64,000 bases of DNA from CAZADA01 sp964636945 (lineage in GTDB: Bacteria > Pseudomonadota > Alphaproteobacteria > Caulobacterales > Maricaulaceae). This document shows, in pieces, positions 9,023 to 18,127 of the stretch; the first letter of the stretch is position 1, and every line of letters starts with the position of its first letter. The position numbers and the translations under genes are program-made. The stretch lies in the NCBI GenBank assembly GCA_964636945.1, contig CAZWVH010000002.1:1-64000 (forward strand), written 5' to 3'. The notes under the pieces were generated by a model that worked only from the letters and a program-made list of their open reading frames with translations, did not search any database and was not told where the DNA came from.

Positions 9023-9508
9023 ATGAAGGTATTGGCGACAGGTGCATTTTCATTATTCCTTAGCGCCTTTGGCGTTGCGGCCAGCGCGCAAGATGAACTT
9101 GTGTTCCCACTCGAAGAGGCCCCGGCTGCCGCGTTAAAAGTCGCGCAAGCGGCCGCTCCTGATGTCACGTTCGAAACGGTTGATGTCGAAGTGGAGGACG
9201 GGATTGTGACGCTCGAATTTGCCGGACTTCGGGCGGATGGCCAATTGGTTGAAGTCGATGTGGCCATGGGTTGGTCAGTTCTGGAAGTGGAAGAAGTCAT
9301 TTCCATCGACGATGTTCCCGCCAATGTGCGCGAAACGCTCGCCATTGCTATGGGCGATGATTTCGCGCCAACGCTTGCTGAACGCAGCAAACGTGGTGAT
9401 ATATTGGTCTATGAGTTTGAAGGTGTCGATGCTGAAGGCCGGATCATTGATGTGGAGATTCAATCCGATGGTGAAAGCGTTGTCGTCTTGGACGACGAGG
9501 ACACCTAA
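9023..9508 (+). CDS. Exported PepSY-like protein
   Basis: The 161-residue product has a signal peptide ending VAASAQ (about residue 22) and two PepSY-like units. The first, ALKVAQAAAPDVTFETVDVE to VLEVEEVISIDDVP, and the second, RETLAIAMGDDFAPTL to IDVEIQSDGES, share the helix-then-four-strand pattern with 'EFAGLRADGQLVEVDV' and 'EFEGVDAEGRIIDVEI' as matching hairpins. PepSY domains often inhibit proteases or sense envelope conditions, and this one has no assigned partner. GGGAGAGG lies 7 bases before the ATG. The gene lies between the pentapeptide-repeat protein and the ArsR regulator, with a 137-base gap before it. Confidence 0.65.
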   Translation: MKVLATGAFSLFLSAFGVAASAQDELVFPLEEAPAAALKVAQAAAPDVTFETVDVEVEDGIVTLEFAGLRADGQLVEVDVAMGWSVLEVEEVISIDDVPANVRETLAIAMGDDFAPTLAERSKRGDILVYEFEGVDAEGRIIDVEIQSDGESVVVLDDEDT

Positions 9509-9559
9509 GTCCGCCAGCGTCCGCGCAACGAACACCACACAAACGGCGTGCGCGCGCCA

Positions 9560-9955
9560 ATGAGCGGCCGTTCTTCACCTATCAAGGCCGACGCCCCGGA
9601 CGAAATTCGGGAGGTTGTCCATGGAAATGGCCTCGCCCAAGTCGCCCTTGGCGCGGCCCAATTGTCCGCCCTCTCGCATCCCACCCGGCTGCACGTATTC
9701 CGCATGCTTATGAAAGAGGCGCCCAATTCTATGCGCGCCGGCGTCATAGCAGAACAACTGGATGTCGCGCCGAGTAATCTGACAGCGCATCTGAGCATTC
9801 TGTGCAACGCCCAGCTTCTGTCATCTGAGGCGGACGGCCGCACGCGGCTGTATGGCGTGCATATTGGCGCGGTCAAAACCCTCATCGATTTTTTGGTTTC
9901 CGATTGTTGTGACGGCCACCCGGAGATCTGTGCTGTGCTGACTCGCAAGTGCTAA
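9560..9955 (+). CDS. ArsR/SmtB-family transcriptional regulator
   Basis: The 131-residue product contains a winged helix-turn-helix: AAQLSALSHPTRLHVFRML, then AGVIAEQLDVAPSNLTAHLSIL (recognition helix) and the wing LLSSEADGRTRLYGV. This is the ArsR fold of dimeric repressors that release DNA on binding metal or metalloid ions. The C terminus has a cysteine cluster (DCCDGHPEIC), as seen in many arsenic-type ArsR proteins. No arsC, acr3 or other efflux gene lies nearby, so the regulator looks orphaned; its own cluster is the plausible target. The start is uncertain: ATG at 9560 is given, GTG at 9548 is possible, and neither has a strong ribosome-binding site. Confidence 0.8.
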   Translation: MSGRSSPIKADAPDEIREVVHGNGLAQVALGAAQLSALSHPTRLHVFRMLMKEAPNSMRAGVIAEQLDVAPSNLTAHLSILCNAQLLSSEADGRTRLYGVHIGAVKTLIDFLVSDCCDGHPEICAVLTRKC

Positions 9956-10070
9956 CAACGCCGTTGCCCATCCGCGAAATTAATTCAGAATTTATTGAAC
10001 CAATGAAGTAATGGCGTTACCATACGGGCCTAGATAGTGGATATTCAAATCCCGCATGGAGGAACCCCCG

Positions 10071-10469
10071 ATGACGAAGACGGCATCCGCATGGTTTGGC
10101 GCCGTGTGCAGTTTTGCATTCGCAACTGCATTCACCACAGCTGCCAACGCGCAAGACGCTGGACTGTTCATTCTCAAAGTATCAGGCGATAGCGGTTGGA
10201 CCGCCGAATGTGTTCTGACCGATGACCGCGATCGCGAAATTCGCCCAGATGCGCGCGGACGCGGACGCAATTCCAGCGGCGCGCTTGTGGGGCGTGACGT
10301 GGTGAGCGGTGACTGTGTGGTCCAAGCGGGGACCCGCGGTCCCTTAGAGCTTCGCCTGTCGGATGAGCGCGAGGCGTTCGCGTGCCCGTTCGGTGAACGC
10401 AATCAGGGCCTATGCAGAACTGTGGTTCCCACTGGCGACACGTTGCGTTTTTCCGTGCGCTTGAACTGA
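10071..10469 (+). CDS. Hypothetical exported protein
   Basis: The 132-residue product has a clear signal peptide (FAFATAFTTAANAQ, cleaved near residue 28) and a mature part of about 104 residues with four cysteines (AECVL, GDCVV, FACPF, GLCRT) that could form two disulfides. I do not recognise the family. The pattern LFILKVSGDSGWTAECVL resembles small subtilisin-inhibitor-like or periplasmic beta-sandwich proteins, but this is weak. The ATG at 10071 is preceded by GGAGG at an 8-base spacing; an in-frame ATG 15 bases upstream overlaps that site and is unlikely. Confidence 0.65.
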   Translation: MTKTASAWFGAVCSFAFATAFTTAANAQDAGLFILKVSGDSGWTAECVLTDDRDREIRPDARGRGRNSSGALVGRDVVSGDCVVQAGTRGPLELRLSDEREAFACPFGERNQGLCRTVVPTGDTLRFSVRLN

Positions 10470-10572
10470 TCCCACCGTCCAGTCAGGACGAATTGGGACG
10501 CAAGTGTGGCTTGGTGCGCCCGGACGCCCATCGACGCATCGACTGGGCGCCGGGTGGCTTGTGTCCGATCGC

Positions 10573-10624
10573 AACGGCGGCTAGAAGGCGGCGTCTGTCC
10601 AAGGCGGCCGTCGCCGTTTTGCCC
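10573..10624 (+). terminator. Possible terminator upstream of ndk
   Basis: AACGGCG (10573-10579) and CGCCGTT (10612-10618) can pair across a GC-rich, partly self-complementary interior, and TTTTGCCCTTT follows. It lies about 100 bases after the stop of the secreted hypothetical gene. The long interior makes this a weak call. Confidence 0.3.
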
Positions 10625-10698
10625 TTTCAAACTCGATTCAGTTACACATGCGCTAGGGCCGCGATGGCCGCGCTTTCGCCACGTGAAGGAGAGCCGTC

Positions 10699-11121
10699 AT
10701 GGCCGTCGAACGCACTTTGTCAATCATCAAGCCGGACGCGACCGCAAAAAATGTCACCGGCGCCATCAACACGATGATCGAAGGGGCTGGCCTTCGCATT
10801 GTGGGGCAAAAGCGCATCCGCATGACCCGCGCCCAAGCCGAAGCATTTTACGCCGAGCACGCAGCGCGCCCCTTTTATGGCGAGTTGGTGGATTTCATGA
10901 CCTCCGGTCCCGTTGTCGTCCAAGTGCTTGAAGGCGAGGACGCGGTGAGCAAGCATCGCACTGTGATGGGCGCGACCAATCCAGCTGAGGCCGACGAAGG
11001 CACCATCCGCAAAACTTTCGCCTCATCGATTGGTGAAAATGCATGTCATGGCTCGGACAGCGCCAAAAGCGCCGAGCGTGAGGTCGCATTTTTCTTCAAT
11101 CTTGAAGAAATCGTTGGCTAA
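10699..11121 (+). CDS. ndk: Nucleoside-diphosphate kinase
   Basis: The 140-residue enzyme transfers the gamma phosphate between nucleoside tri- and diphosphates through a phosphohistidine. H117 lies in the signature NACHGSDS. The N-terminal TLSIIKPDA and the loop [17 protein letters not shown] are typical, and length equals the family norm. A GAAGGAGAG ribosome-binding site precedes the ATG. It begins a short run with the glycerate-kinase-like gene, whose start lies about 50 bases beyond the ndk stop. It complements nrdJ and gmk in nucleotide supply. Confidence 0.97.
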   Translation: MAVERTLSIIKPDATAKNVTGAINTMIEGAGLRIVGQKRIRMTRAQAEAFYAEHAARPFYGELVDFMTSGPVVVQVLEGEDAVSKHRTVMGATNPAEADEGTIRKTFASSIGENACHGSDSAKSAEREVAFFFNLEEIVG

Positions 11122-11170
11122 CGCCCAACCGCCCGCGCCCGGTCCGGTCGACGCCGACGGGACCGGGAGC

Positions 11171-11980
11171 ATGCCCGCTGATTTTGTGCTCGACCACATC
11201 GGGCCTGATATGGGTGGGTCGGAGCGGTTGGTTGTGGCGTTGGCAGGTCCGCAAGCCTCCGGCAAGACCACCGCGGCGCAAGCGTGCGCCGCTGCTTGGC
11301 CCGACAAGGTATGGACGATATCTCTCGATGATTTCTATCTGACGAAATCGGAACGCCAGCGGTTGGCAGACCGAATTCATCCGCTCTTTGTCACACGCGG
11401 CCCTCCCGGAACCCACGATACAGCGCGCCTGCAGGATGTGATTGGCCAATTGCTCGATCCCACACGTGACGGTCCAGTGCGTACGCCCGTGTTCGACAAA
11501 CTGGCAGATGACCGGCTTCCACAGGATGTCTGGCGGGAGCTGAATGGCGCGCCGCGCGCCGTTTTGGTGGAAGGCTGGTGCCTCGGCGCGCTGCCGGACC
11601 CGGCTTCCTCAGGCGCACCGCCGCTCAACACCGTGGAACAACAGGACGCCGCTGGCATTTGGCGCGACCACCAAGAACGCCAGCTTGCTGGGCCTTATGC
11701 AAAACTTTGGGACCAGTTTTCTCGGTTTATCTCGCTGCGCCCACCCAGCTTCGAGACCGTATTTACCTGGCGGTTGGAGCAAGAGGCGCACCTATTGGGC
11801 CTTGAGGTCCAGGCGCTAAGCGACGAACGGCGGCGTCACATTGTTCACTTCGTTCAGCACTATGAGCGGATCACGCGGCGCATGATGGCGGGGGCGCAAC
11901 GGCCCAGCGTGGTGGTCCAGTTGGATGAACGCCGCAGGGTGGTGTCTCAATCCGAAGTGCGCCCCAATTCGAAGCGATGA
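11171..11980 (+). CDS. P-loop kinase of the D-glycerate 3-kinase (GLYK) type
   Basis: The 269-residue product has a Walker A motif in LAGPQASGKTTAAQ and the diagnostic SLDDFYLTKSERQRLA followed by RGPPGTHDT. This pattern matches plant-type D-glycerate 3-kinase and its bacterial relatives in the phosphoribulokinase/uridine-kinase superfamily. The expected reaction is ATP-dependent phosphorylation of glycerate to 3-phosphoglycerate; substrate assignment is by family only. The frame is open upstream into ndk (to 11030). I chose ATG 11171 because homologues begin about 25 residues before the P-loop, but a TTG near 11114 is possible. It converges on purN across a 220-base gap. Confidence 0.75.
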   Translation: MPADFVLDHIGPDMGGSERLVVALAGPQASGKTTAAQACAAAWPDKVWTISLDDFYLTKSERQRLADRIHPLFVTRGPPGTHDTARLQDVIGQLLDPTRDGPVRTPVFDKLADDRLPQDVWRELNGAPRAVLVEGWCLGALPDPASSGAPPLNTVEQQDAAGIWRDHQERQLAGPYAKLWDQFSRFISLRPPSFETVFTWRLEQEAHLLGLEVQALSDERRRHIVHFVQHYERITRRMMAGAQRPSVVVQLDERRRVVSQSEVRPNSKR

Positions 11981-12200
11981 TCAACACGCCCAACGGTAGG
12001 GATGCTGATCCCCGGCACTTGGTCTAATAGGTCTAGGGCGACAATGTCTTGCATATGGGCCAGTGCGCTGGGCGCAGTCATCAATGGCGCGCCGCCATCG
12101 ATACCGCAGCGCATGGACGCATGAATTGGACTTGAGACCGTGGGTGGAGCGCATCTAGCCCATCAAACGATTTGCTGCTGGGTTGAACAAATTGCCGCCT
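11981..12200. other. Convergent intergenic gap between the kinase gene and purN
   Basis: No recognisable gene is present. A minus-strand frame of about 43 codons starting MRCGIDGGAPLM is open here and runs slightly into the kinase gene, but it has no clear ribosome-binding site or family. I see no strong terminator hairpin for either convergent gene. Confidence 0.4.
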
Positions 12201-12803
12201 TCATGTCTTGGCGGCATCGCATCTCTCAAGCACTTGCGCCAAACACCGCGGATACAGCTTATGCTCTTGCTCCAGCACGCGCGCGGCCAGCGTATCGGCG
12301 GTATCTCCCGCCAACACCGGGACTTCGGCTTGGCCAATGATGGGGCCGGCGTCCACGCCTTCGGTGACCCAATGCACGGTGCAGCCATGGACGGTATCGC
12401 CCGCCTCTAGCGCGCGCTCATGGGTGCGCAATCCAGGATATTTGGGTAAGAGCGAGGGATGGATGTTGATCATCCGCCCTTCCCAGCGGCGTACAAATCC
12501 GGGCGTCAATACGCGCATGAAGCCCGCCAAACACACCCAATCGGTCTCGAGACGCTCAAGCTCTGCGTGCACGGCGTCTTCAAAGGCGGTGCGATCGTCA
12601 TGGGCCTTGTGGTCCACAACCGCTGTGGGCACGCCATGTTTGCGCGCGGAGTCCAACCCTGCAGCGTCTGGCCGATTGGACAGCACCAGCGTGGGCCGCG
12701 CCGGGACCTGACCCGCTTGCATAGCGTCAATCAAAGCGACCATATTCGAGCCCCGTCCGGAAATCAGGATCGCCACGCGCGGGAGGTCATGGTCACGGCT
12801 CAT
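12201..12803 (-). CDS. purN: Phosphoribosylglycinamide formyltransferase
   Basis: The 200-residue enzyme transfers a formyl group from 10-formyltetrahydrofolate to GAR in purine synthesis. N-terminal VAILISGRGSNMVALIDAM, the catalytic stretch RMINIHPSLLPKYPGLRTHERAL (Asn-Ile-His) and HWVTEGVDAGPIIGQAEV (Asp-144-type loop) are all present. The ATG at 12803 overlaps the purM stop by four bases (ATGA), so purM-purN are translationally coupled. The frame continues nine codons upstream but lies inside purM. Confidence 0.97.
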   Translation of the reverse strand: MSRDHDLPRVAILISGRGSNMVALIDAMQAGQVPARPTLVLSNRPDAAGLDSARKHGVPTAVVDHKAHDDRTAFEDAVHAELERLETDWVCLAGFMRVLTPGFVRRWEGRMINIHPSLLPKYPGLRTHERALEAGDTVHGCTVHWVTEGVDAGPIIGQAEVPVLAGDTADTLAARVLEQEHKLYPRCLAQVLERCDAAKT

Positions 12804-13819
12804 GCGCTCACCATTTCGCCGCAGATCCAAGCTGTTTCGCCGGCCGCTTGAAGCTGCTCGATCACGTGATCAACGTTGCTGGCTGACACGCTCACCACCA
12901 TGCCCACGCCGCAATTAAAGGCGCGGCGCATTTCAGCCTCGTCAACATCGCCCGCCTGTTGCAGCCATTGGAACAGCGCGGGCCGCTCCCAGCTGTCCCA
13001 GTCAATCTGCGGGCTAAGGTGTTTCGGCGCCATGCGCGCCGGATTCTCCGCCAAACCGCCGCCGGTGATGTGGGCTGCGCCCTTGATGCGCCCCGCTTTC
13101 ATAACGGGTAAGAGCGTACGTACATAAAGCCGTGTCGGGGTGAGCAGAGCTTCACCCATCGACACCGAATTGTCCCACGGCGCATGGTCGCTCCAGGCCA
13201 GTCCAGAGCGATCCACAATGGCCCGGATCAATGAAAATCCATTGGAATGGGGGCCAGACGACGCCAATGCAATCAACACATCGCCCGCTTGCATGGCGGC
13301 ATGGTTTGGCAGAACCCCAGTACGCTCCACCGCGCCGACGCAAAAGCCGGCTAAGTCATAACGGCCACTCGTGTAAAGGCCGGGCATCTCGGCGGTTTCT
13401 CCGCCAATGAGGGCGCAGCGTGAGTCTTCGCAGCCCAGCGCCACGCCCTTCACCACATCGGCGATGGCCGCATCCGCCAGGCGGCTGGTGGCGACATAAT
13501 CGAGGAAAAACAGAGGTTCCGCCCCCTGGGCCAGCACGTCATTGACGCACATGGCCACCAGATCAATCCCGATACTGTCATGCTTGCCTACGGCAGCAGC
13601 CACATCGAGCTTGGTGCCCACGCCGTCGGTCCCTGCCACTAAGAGGGGATCGTCCCAGCCGGCAGCCTTCAGGTCAAACAGTCCGCCAAACCCGCCCAGC
13701 ACGCCATCGGCTCCCGGGCGTATCGTGCGCGCCGCGTAGGGCGCGATCTCGCGCACCAATTGGTTGCCGGCGTCGATATCCACGCCGCTTTGGGCATAGG
13801 TCAAGGGAGGCTTTGTCAC
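12800..13819 (-). CDS. purM: Phosphoribosylformylglycinamidine cyclo-ligase
   Basis: The 339-residue AIR synthetase closes the imidazole ring of AIR using ATP, the fifth step of purine biosynthesis. Recognisable stretches are LTYAQSGVDIDAGNQLV at the start, VAGTDGVGTKLDVA, IGIDLVAMCVNDVLAQGAEPLFFLDY, IGGETAEMPGLY and THITGGGL-like AAHITGGGLAENPAR. Length is normal. It is first in a purM-purN unit and is divergent from the DUF2066 gene across 127 bases that should hold both promoters. Confidence 0.97.
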   Translation of the reverse strand: MTKPPLTYAQSGVDIDAGNQLVREIAPYAARTIRPGADGVLGGFGGLFDLKAAGWDDPLLVAGTDGVGTKLDVAAAVGKHDSIGIDLVAMCVNDVLAQGAEPLFFLDYVATSRLADAAIADVVKGVALGCEDSRCALIGGETAEMPGLYTSGRYDLAGFCVGAVERTGVLPNHAAMQAGDVLIALASSGPHSNGFSLIRAIVDRSGLAWSDHAPWDNSVSMGEALLTPTRLYVRTLLPVMKAGRIKGAAHITGGGLAENPARMAPKHLSPQIDWDSWERPALFQWLQQAGDVDEAEMRRAFNCGVGMVVSVSASNVDHVIEQLQAAGETAWICGEMVSA

Positions 13820-13946
13820 GTGCGCACCTCGAAATGTTCATACAAGCGCCCATATTTACTGCAATCGCCGCAAAAATCGACACGCCCCGCTTTCAACGCG
13901 CGGCAGGCCGGGTATAGTCCAGCTTGGAACCGCCAGGGAGGATGCA

Positions 13947-15155
13947 GTGCCACAGTTTCGTACGGCGTTGGTTCGCTTGATCGCTTTATTCGTATTCGCA
14001 GCGCCCGCAGCTGCGCAATCAGATCTCTATCGCGTGCCGGATGTGCGCGTGGAAGCTGAGGCGGAAACGGCGACCATGGCCCGGGAGAAGGCCATCGCAG
14101 AAGGCCAGATCATCGCCTTTGATCGCCTGGTGGAAAAGCTGACCTTGCCTGAAGACCGGTATGATTTGCCACCCACGGATCCGACAGTGGCTGGAGGGTT
14201 TGTCACCGCCCTTGAGGTGCCACAGGAACAAACCACTTCGACGCGCTGGATCGGCACGCTGAACGTGCGTTTTGATCCCCAAGGCGTACGCGAATATCTG
14301 CGATCGCTCGGCGTGATGCCGGTGGAGGCAATGGCCCGGCCCGGCGTGTTGGTGCCATTGCTGAATGTGGACGGCGATCGTTATGTGTTGTGGGATCCCA
14401 CCAATAGCTGGCTGCAAGCGTGGATGGCGCGCAGTTACGCCGACGAACAAACCCCGATCATCACACCCATGGCGGACGACATTGATCGCGATTCGCTGAG
14501 CGTCACTGAGGCGAACAATATCAATCGCGCTGCGCTAAGTTTGTTCGCCGCGCGGTATCAAGTGGAAAAAGTCTATATCGCCCGGGCGTTCCAAAATCCC
14601 GCGACTGGCGTGATCAGCGGGTCATTGGAGGCGGTCGACTTTGCTTCGGCCGATCCATCAGCCAAAAATGTGGCGCGCACATCAGGGGCGACCATGGATG
14701 AATTGCGCGACCGATTGGCGGGCCTTTTGGCTGAAGATTGGAAGCAACAAATGGCGGTACGCGACTTCCAAGTCACTGAAGTTGAAGTGGAAGTCGCCTA
14801 CAACAATTTCGACGAGTTCAGACAGATCGAACAGATCATCGCCAAAACGACCTTGATTGACCGGGCACAGGGGCGCGGCATTACAGCCGATGGCGGCCTG
14901 ATGACTTGGTGGTATCGCGGACAGCCCTACCAGTTGCAGCAGGAATTGAACGAAAAGGGCGCCACCCTTTCGCTCCGGCCAGACGGCGGATGGCGGGTGC
15001 AGATGATCAGTACCTTGTCAGATCAATCTCCTTATGGCGATCCTGCCGTGAATTCGTACGATCCCAATGGGGCCTATGATCCTAATGACGCTTACGATCC
15101 CACAGACGCGCCACTCAACCAACCAGAGGGCGAATACGATTATCCGCCCCCATGA
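13947..15155 (+). CDS. DUF2066 domain-containing exported protein
   Basis: The 402-residue product starts at GTG with GGGAGGA just upstream. A signal peptide ends at APAAAQ (about residue 24), and the DUF2066 domain follows (LYRVPDVRVEAEAETATMAREKAIAEG then AFDRLVEKL and LNVRFDPQGVREYL). DUF2066 proteins sit upstream of hda-type genes in many proteobacteria and have no established function. The C terminus carries three imperfect tandem copies of YDPN(G/D)A and is Pro/Asp rich. Its stop overlaps the hdaA start (ATGA). Confidence 0.85.
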   Translation: MPQFRTALVRLIALFVFAAPAAAQSDLYRVPDVRVEAEAETATMAREKAIAEGQIIAFDRLVEKLTLPEDRYDLPPTDPTVAGGFVTALEVPQEQTTSTRWIGTLNVRFDPQGVREYLRSLGVMPVEAMARPGVLVPLLNVDGDRYVLWDPTNSWLQAWMARSYADEQTPIITPMADDIDRDSLSVTEANNINRAALSLFAARYQVEKVYIARAFQNPATGVISGSLEAVDFASADPSAKNVARTSGATMDELRDRLAGLLAEDWKQQMAVRDFQVTEVEVEVAYNNFDEFRQIEQIIAKTTLIDRAQGRGITADGGLMTWWYRGQPYQLQQELNEKGATLSLRPDGGWRVQMISTLSDQSPYGDPAVNSYDPNGAYDPNDAYDPTDAPLNQPEGEYDYPPP

Positions 15156-15850
15156 GTAAAGGCGAGCAACTCGCACTCGCTTTTCCACGCCTCTCCCGTG
15201 ATCCACACGCCACCTTTGCGGAAGGGCCGAGCAATCGTTTTGCACGCTTGGCGCTGAATGAGTGGCGCCACTGGCCAAGTGGCGCCCTGGCGCTTGTGGG
15301 TCCTGAGGGATGCGGCAAAAGCCATTTGGCGGCAATTTGGGCGAAAGACGAAAGCGCTGCGGTGATTGCTCCAGCCGCGTGGGCTGCCGCTCCTTACCAG
15401 GTGATCTCCGACCATCAGGGGCGTCCGGTTGTCTTGGAAGATGCAGATAGTCCCCATGCTCAACCCAGCGATGCGCTGTATGCGCTCTTGAATGCAGCCC
15501 GCAGCGGCGACCTTGCCGCCGCGCTGATCACAGCGCGCACACCGCCCAGCAGTTGGTTGATCAACCACAATAGCGTCAGCGCAGACACGGCGTCGCGCCT
15601 GCAAAGTTTGCCCGTTCTTGAAGTGAGTGACCCCGATGATCAAGAATTGGGCCAAATCTTGCGTAAACTGTTCGCAGATCGGGGTGTTAACATCTCTGAC
15701 GCAGTTGTAGCGTATTTGGTGAAGCGCATGGAGCGCTCCCACGCAGCGGCCGCAGCCGTTGTTGACGCGCTCGATCGCCGCGCGCTTGCCGAACAGGCCA
15801 AGATCACGCGGCGTCTTGCCGCCCGTGTTTTGAACAATGAGCTTGAGTGA
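15152..15850 (+). CDS. hdaA: DnaA-related replication regulator HdaA
   Basis: The 232-residue AAA+ protein is homologous to the ATPase domain of DnaA and lacks the DNA-binding domain. The N-terminal clamp-binding hexapeptide QLALAF (residues 6-11) is intact, as needed to dock on the sliding clamp and stimulate ATP hydrolysis by DnaA after initiation. A Walker A region is present (LVGPEGCGKSHLAAIW), with Walker B-like PVVLEDAD, and arginine-rich sensor helices follow. Context DUF2066-hdaA-ppk is as in Caulobacter relatives. Both junctions overlap, which suggests a single operon from 13947 to at least 19180. Confidence 0.92.
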   Translation: MSKGEQLALAFPRLSRDPHATFAEGPSNRFARLALNEWRHWPSGALALVGPEGCGKSHLAAIWAKDESAAVIAPAAWAAAPYQVISDHQGRPVVLEDADSPHAQPSDALYALLNAARSGDLAAALITARTPPSSWLINHNSVSADTASRLQSLPVLEVSDPDDQELGQILRKLFADRGVNISDAVVAYLVKRMERSHAAAAAVVDALDRRALAEQAKITRRLAARVLNNELE

Positions 15851-18108
15851 TGACCGAGTCCGCCCAAACCGCAATGGAAGAACTGAACCAATCGAGTGCA
15901 ACGTCACAAGGCGCAGGCAAATCCACGACCCGGCGAGGACGATCCTCGAAATCGACAAAGACGCGCGAAGTCAGCTCATTCGGCCAGGATCGCTTCATAA
16001 ATCGCGAGACCAGTTGGCTGGAGTTCAACTCCCGGGTCCTCGAAGAAGCCGCCAATCCCAAACATCCTCTGCTGGAGCGGCTTCGGTTTCTGGCCATATC
16101 AGGATCAAACCTAGACGAATTTTACATGGTTCGCGTGGCCGGACTGCGCGGCATGATCCGCAGCGGTGTGAACGCGCGCAGCATTGATGGGCTCACGGCG
16201 GCCGAACAGATTGATGCGGTCAACGCCCGCGCCCGCTCCCTGCTCGAGGAGCAAGGCAAGATCTGGGACGCGCTGCAACTTGAGTTGAAGGACAACGGCA
16301 TCAGTGTGCTGGAATCCAATGACCTCACCAAGGCTGACCGCACCTGGCTCAAGCGATACTTCAGGGAAGAAATCTGGCCCATCCTCACGCCGCTGGCGGT
16401 GGACCCGGCCCACCCCTTTCCGTTTATCGCCAATCTGGGATTTGGGGTGGCCGCACAGCTGAGCGGACCCGACAATCAATCACTGACGGCTTTGGTGCTT
16501 GTGCCCAAAGGCGCGCCACGCTTTGTGAGCCTTCCAGGTCGAAAGTCCACCAACGGCCACTATGAAACGCGCTATGTGGCGATTGAGACCATTATTTCTG
16601 AGTTTATGGACGATTTGTTTCCCGATTTCGCTGTGGATGCGATCGGCGCCTTTCGTGTCATCCGCGACACCGACATCGAGGTGCAGGAAGAGGCTGAGGA
16701 TTTGGTGTCGTTTTTTGAAACGGCGCTGAAGAAACGCGACAAGGGCGCTCTTGTGTTCTTAATCGTGGAAGCATCCATGCCCAAACCACTGCGCGATTTT
16801 GTTTTCGACGCGCTGGAAGCCGACGAAGACGACATCGCCTATATGGATGGCCTATTGGGCTTGAAGGATTTGTCCAAGCTGATCCCGAAGGACCGGCCTG
16901 ACTTACTGTTTGAACCCTACCAGCCGCGAAGCCCGCAACGCGTGCGCGACTATGGCGGTGACATATTTGCTGCGATCCGCGCCAAGGATTTGTTGGTCCA
17001 CCATCCCTATGAAACCTTCGACACCGTCATCGATTTCCTGAGAAAAGCCGCGCGCGATCCCAATGTGGTGGCGATCAAGCAAACGCTCTATCGCACGTCG
17101 GATGGTTCGCCCATCGTCAAGGCTCTGTGCGAGGCTGCAGAAGCGGGCAAAAACGTCACCGCCATAGTTGAACTCAAGGCGCGTTTTGATGAGGAAAACA
17201 ATATTGGCGTAGCCCGCGACCTTGAAGCGGCCGGCGTGCAGGTGGTCTATGGCTTCATCACATATAAAACCCACGCCAAGCTGAGCCTGGTGATCAGACG
17301 CGAACACGATGGCCTGCGATCTTACACTCATGTGGGCACGGGCAATTACCACCCCCAAACCGCCACCCTCTACACGGACCTGTCGCTGTTCACCGTGGAC
17401 CCTGGCGCCGCACGTGATGCGGGCAAGGTCTTCAACTTCATTACGGGCTACGCGCCGCCCCGCCAGCTGGAGCATTTCAGCATGGCTCCGCATTCGCTGA
17501 AATCTGATCTGATCAAACTCATCGAGACCGAGGCCAGTAACGCCCGGGCCGGCAAACCCGCCATGATTTGGGCTAAGATGAATTCGCTCACCCATTCTGA
17601 AGTGATTGATGCCTTCTACCGCGCGTCTCAGGCTGGAGTGCCGATCTATCTGGTGGTGCGCGGCGTGTGCTGCCTTCGCCCTGGCGTGCCTGGATTGTCA
17701 GAGACCATCAAGGTCAAGTCGATTGTGGGCCGCTTCTTGGAACATGCGCGAATTTATTGCTTCGCCGCAGGACATGAAATGCCCTCAGAGAAGAACGTGG
17801 TCTTGATCTCTTCCGCCGATCTCATGCCACGCAATCTTGATCGACGCGTGGAAATCGCTTCGCCACTTTTCACCGAGACAGTGCACAATCAAGCGTTGAA
17901 TCAGATTATGCACGCGAACATAAATGACGAATGTCAGAGCTGGTATTTGAACGCCGACGCAAGTTACACCCGCCTTGATGCTTCAAAATTGGACGATCCG
18001 TTTTGCGCCCACGAATATTTTATGAAGACCCCGAGCCTTTCTGGACTTGGCGCCGCCCAAGACGCAGCGCCCAAAGTTCGGTTCGATCACATTGGACCGC
18101 GGTGCTGA
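15850..18108 (+). CDS. ppk: Polyphosphate kinase 1
   Basis: The 752-residue enzyme reversibly makes polyphosphate from ATP via a phosphohistidine. After a basic, low-complexity N terminus (about 1-38), the N domain begins RFINRETSWLEFNSRVLEEA. The catalytic core has LRKAARDPNVVAIKQTLYRTSDGSPIV-type sequence, KTHAKLSLVIRRE (autophosphorylated His region) and YTHVGTGNYHPQTA. SSADLMPRNLDRRVE closes the family signature. The ATG overlaps the hdaA stop by one base (TGATG). ppx follows after 19 bases, pairing synthesis with degradation. Confidence 0.97.
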   Translation: MTESAQTAMEELNQSSATSQGAGKSTTRRGRSSKSTKTREVSSFGQDRFINRETSWLEFNSRVLEEAANPKHPLLERLRFLAISGSNLDEFYMVRVAGLRGMIRSGVNARSIDGLTAAEQIDAVNARARSLLEEQGKIWDALQLELKDNGISVLESNDLTKADRTWLKRYFREEIWPILTPLAVDPAHPFPFIANLGFGVAAQLSGPDNQSLTALVLVPKGAPRFVSLPGRKSTNGHYETRYVAIETIISEFMDDLFPDFAVDAIGAFRVIRDTDIEVQEEAEDLVSFFETALKKRDKGALVFLIVEASMPKPLRDFVFDALEADEDDIAYMDGLLGLKDLSKLIPKDRPDLLFEPYQPRSPQRVRDYGGDIFAAIRAKDLLVHHPYETFDTVIDFLRKAARDPNVVAIKQTLYRTSDGSPIVKALCEAAEAGKNVTAIVELKARFDEENNIGVARDLEAAGVQVVYGFITYKTHAKLSLVIRREHDGLRSYTHVGTGNYHPQTATLYTDLSLFTVDPGAARDAGKVFNFITGYAPPRQLEHFSMAPHSLKSDLIKLIETEASNARAGKPAMIWAKMNSLTHSEVIDAFYRASQAGVPIYLVVRGVCCLRPGVPGLSETIKVKSIVGRFLEHARIYCFAAGHEMPSEKNVVLISSADLMPRNLDRRVEIASPLFTETVHNQALNQIMHANINDECQSWYLNADASYTRLDASKLDDPFCAHEYFMKTPSLSGLGAAQDAAPKVRFDHIGPRC

Positions 18109-18127
18109 CACCTAAGGCGCTCGCGCC

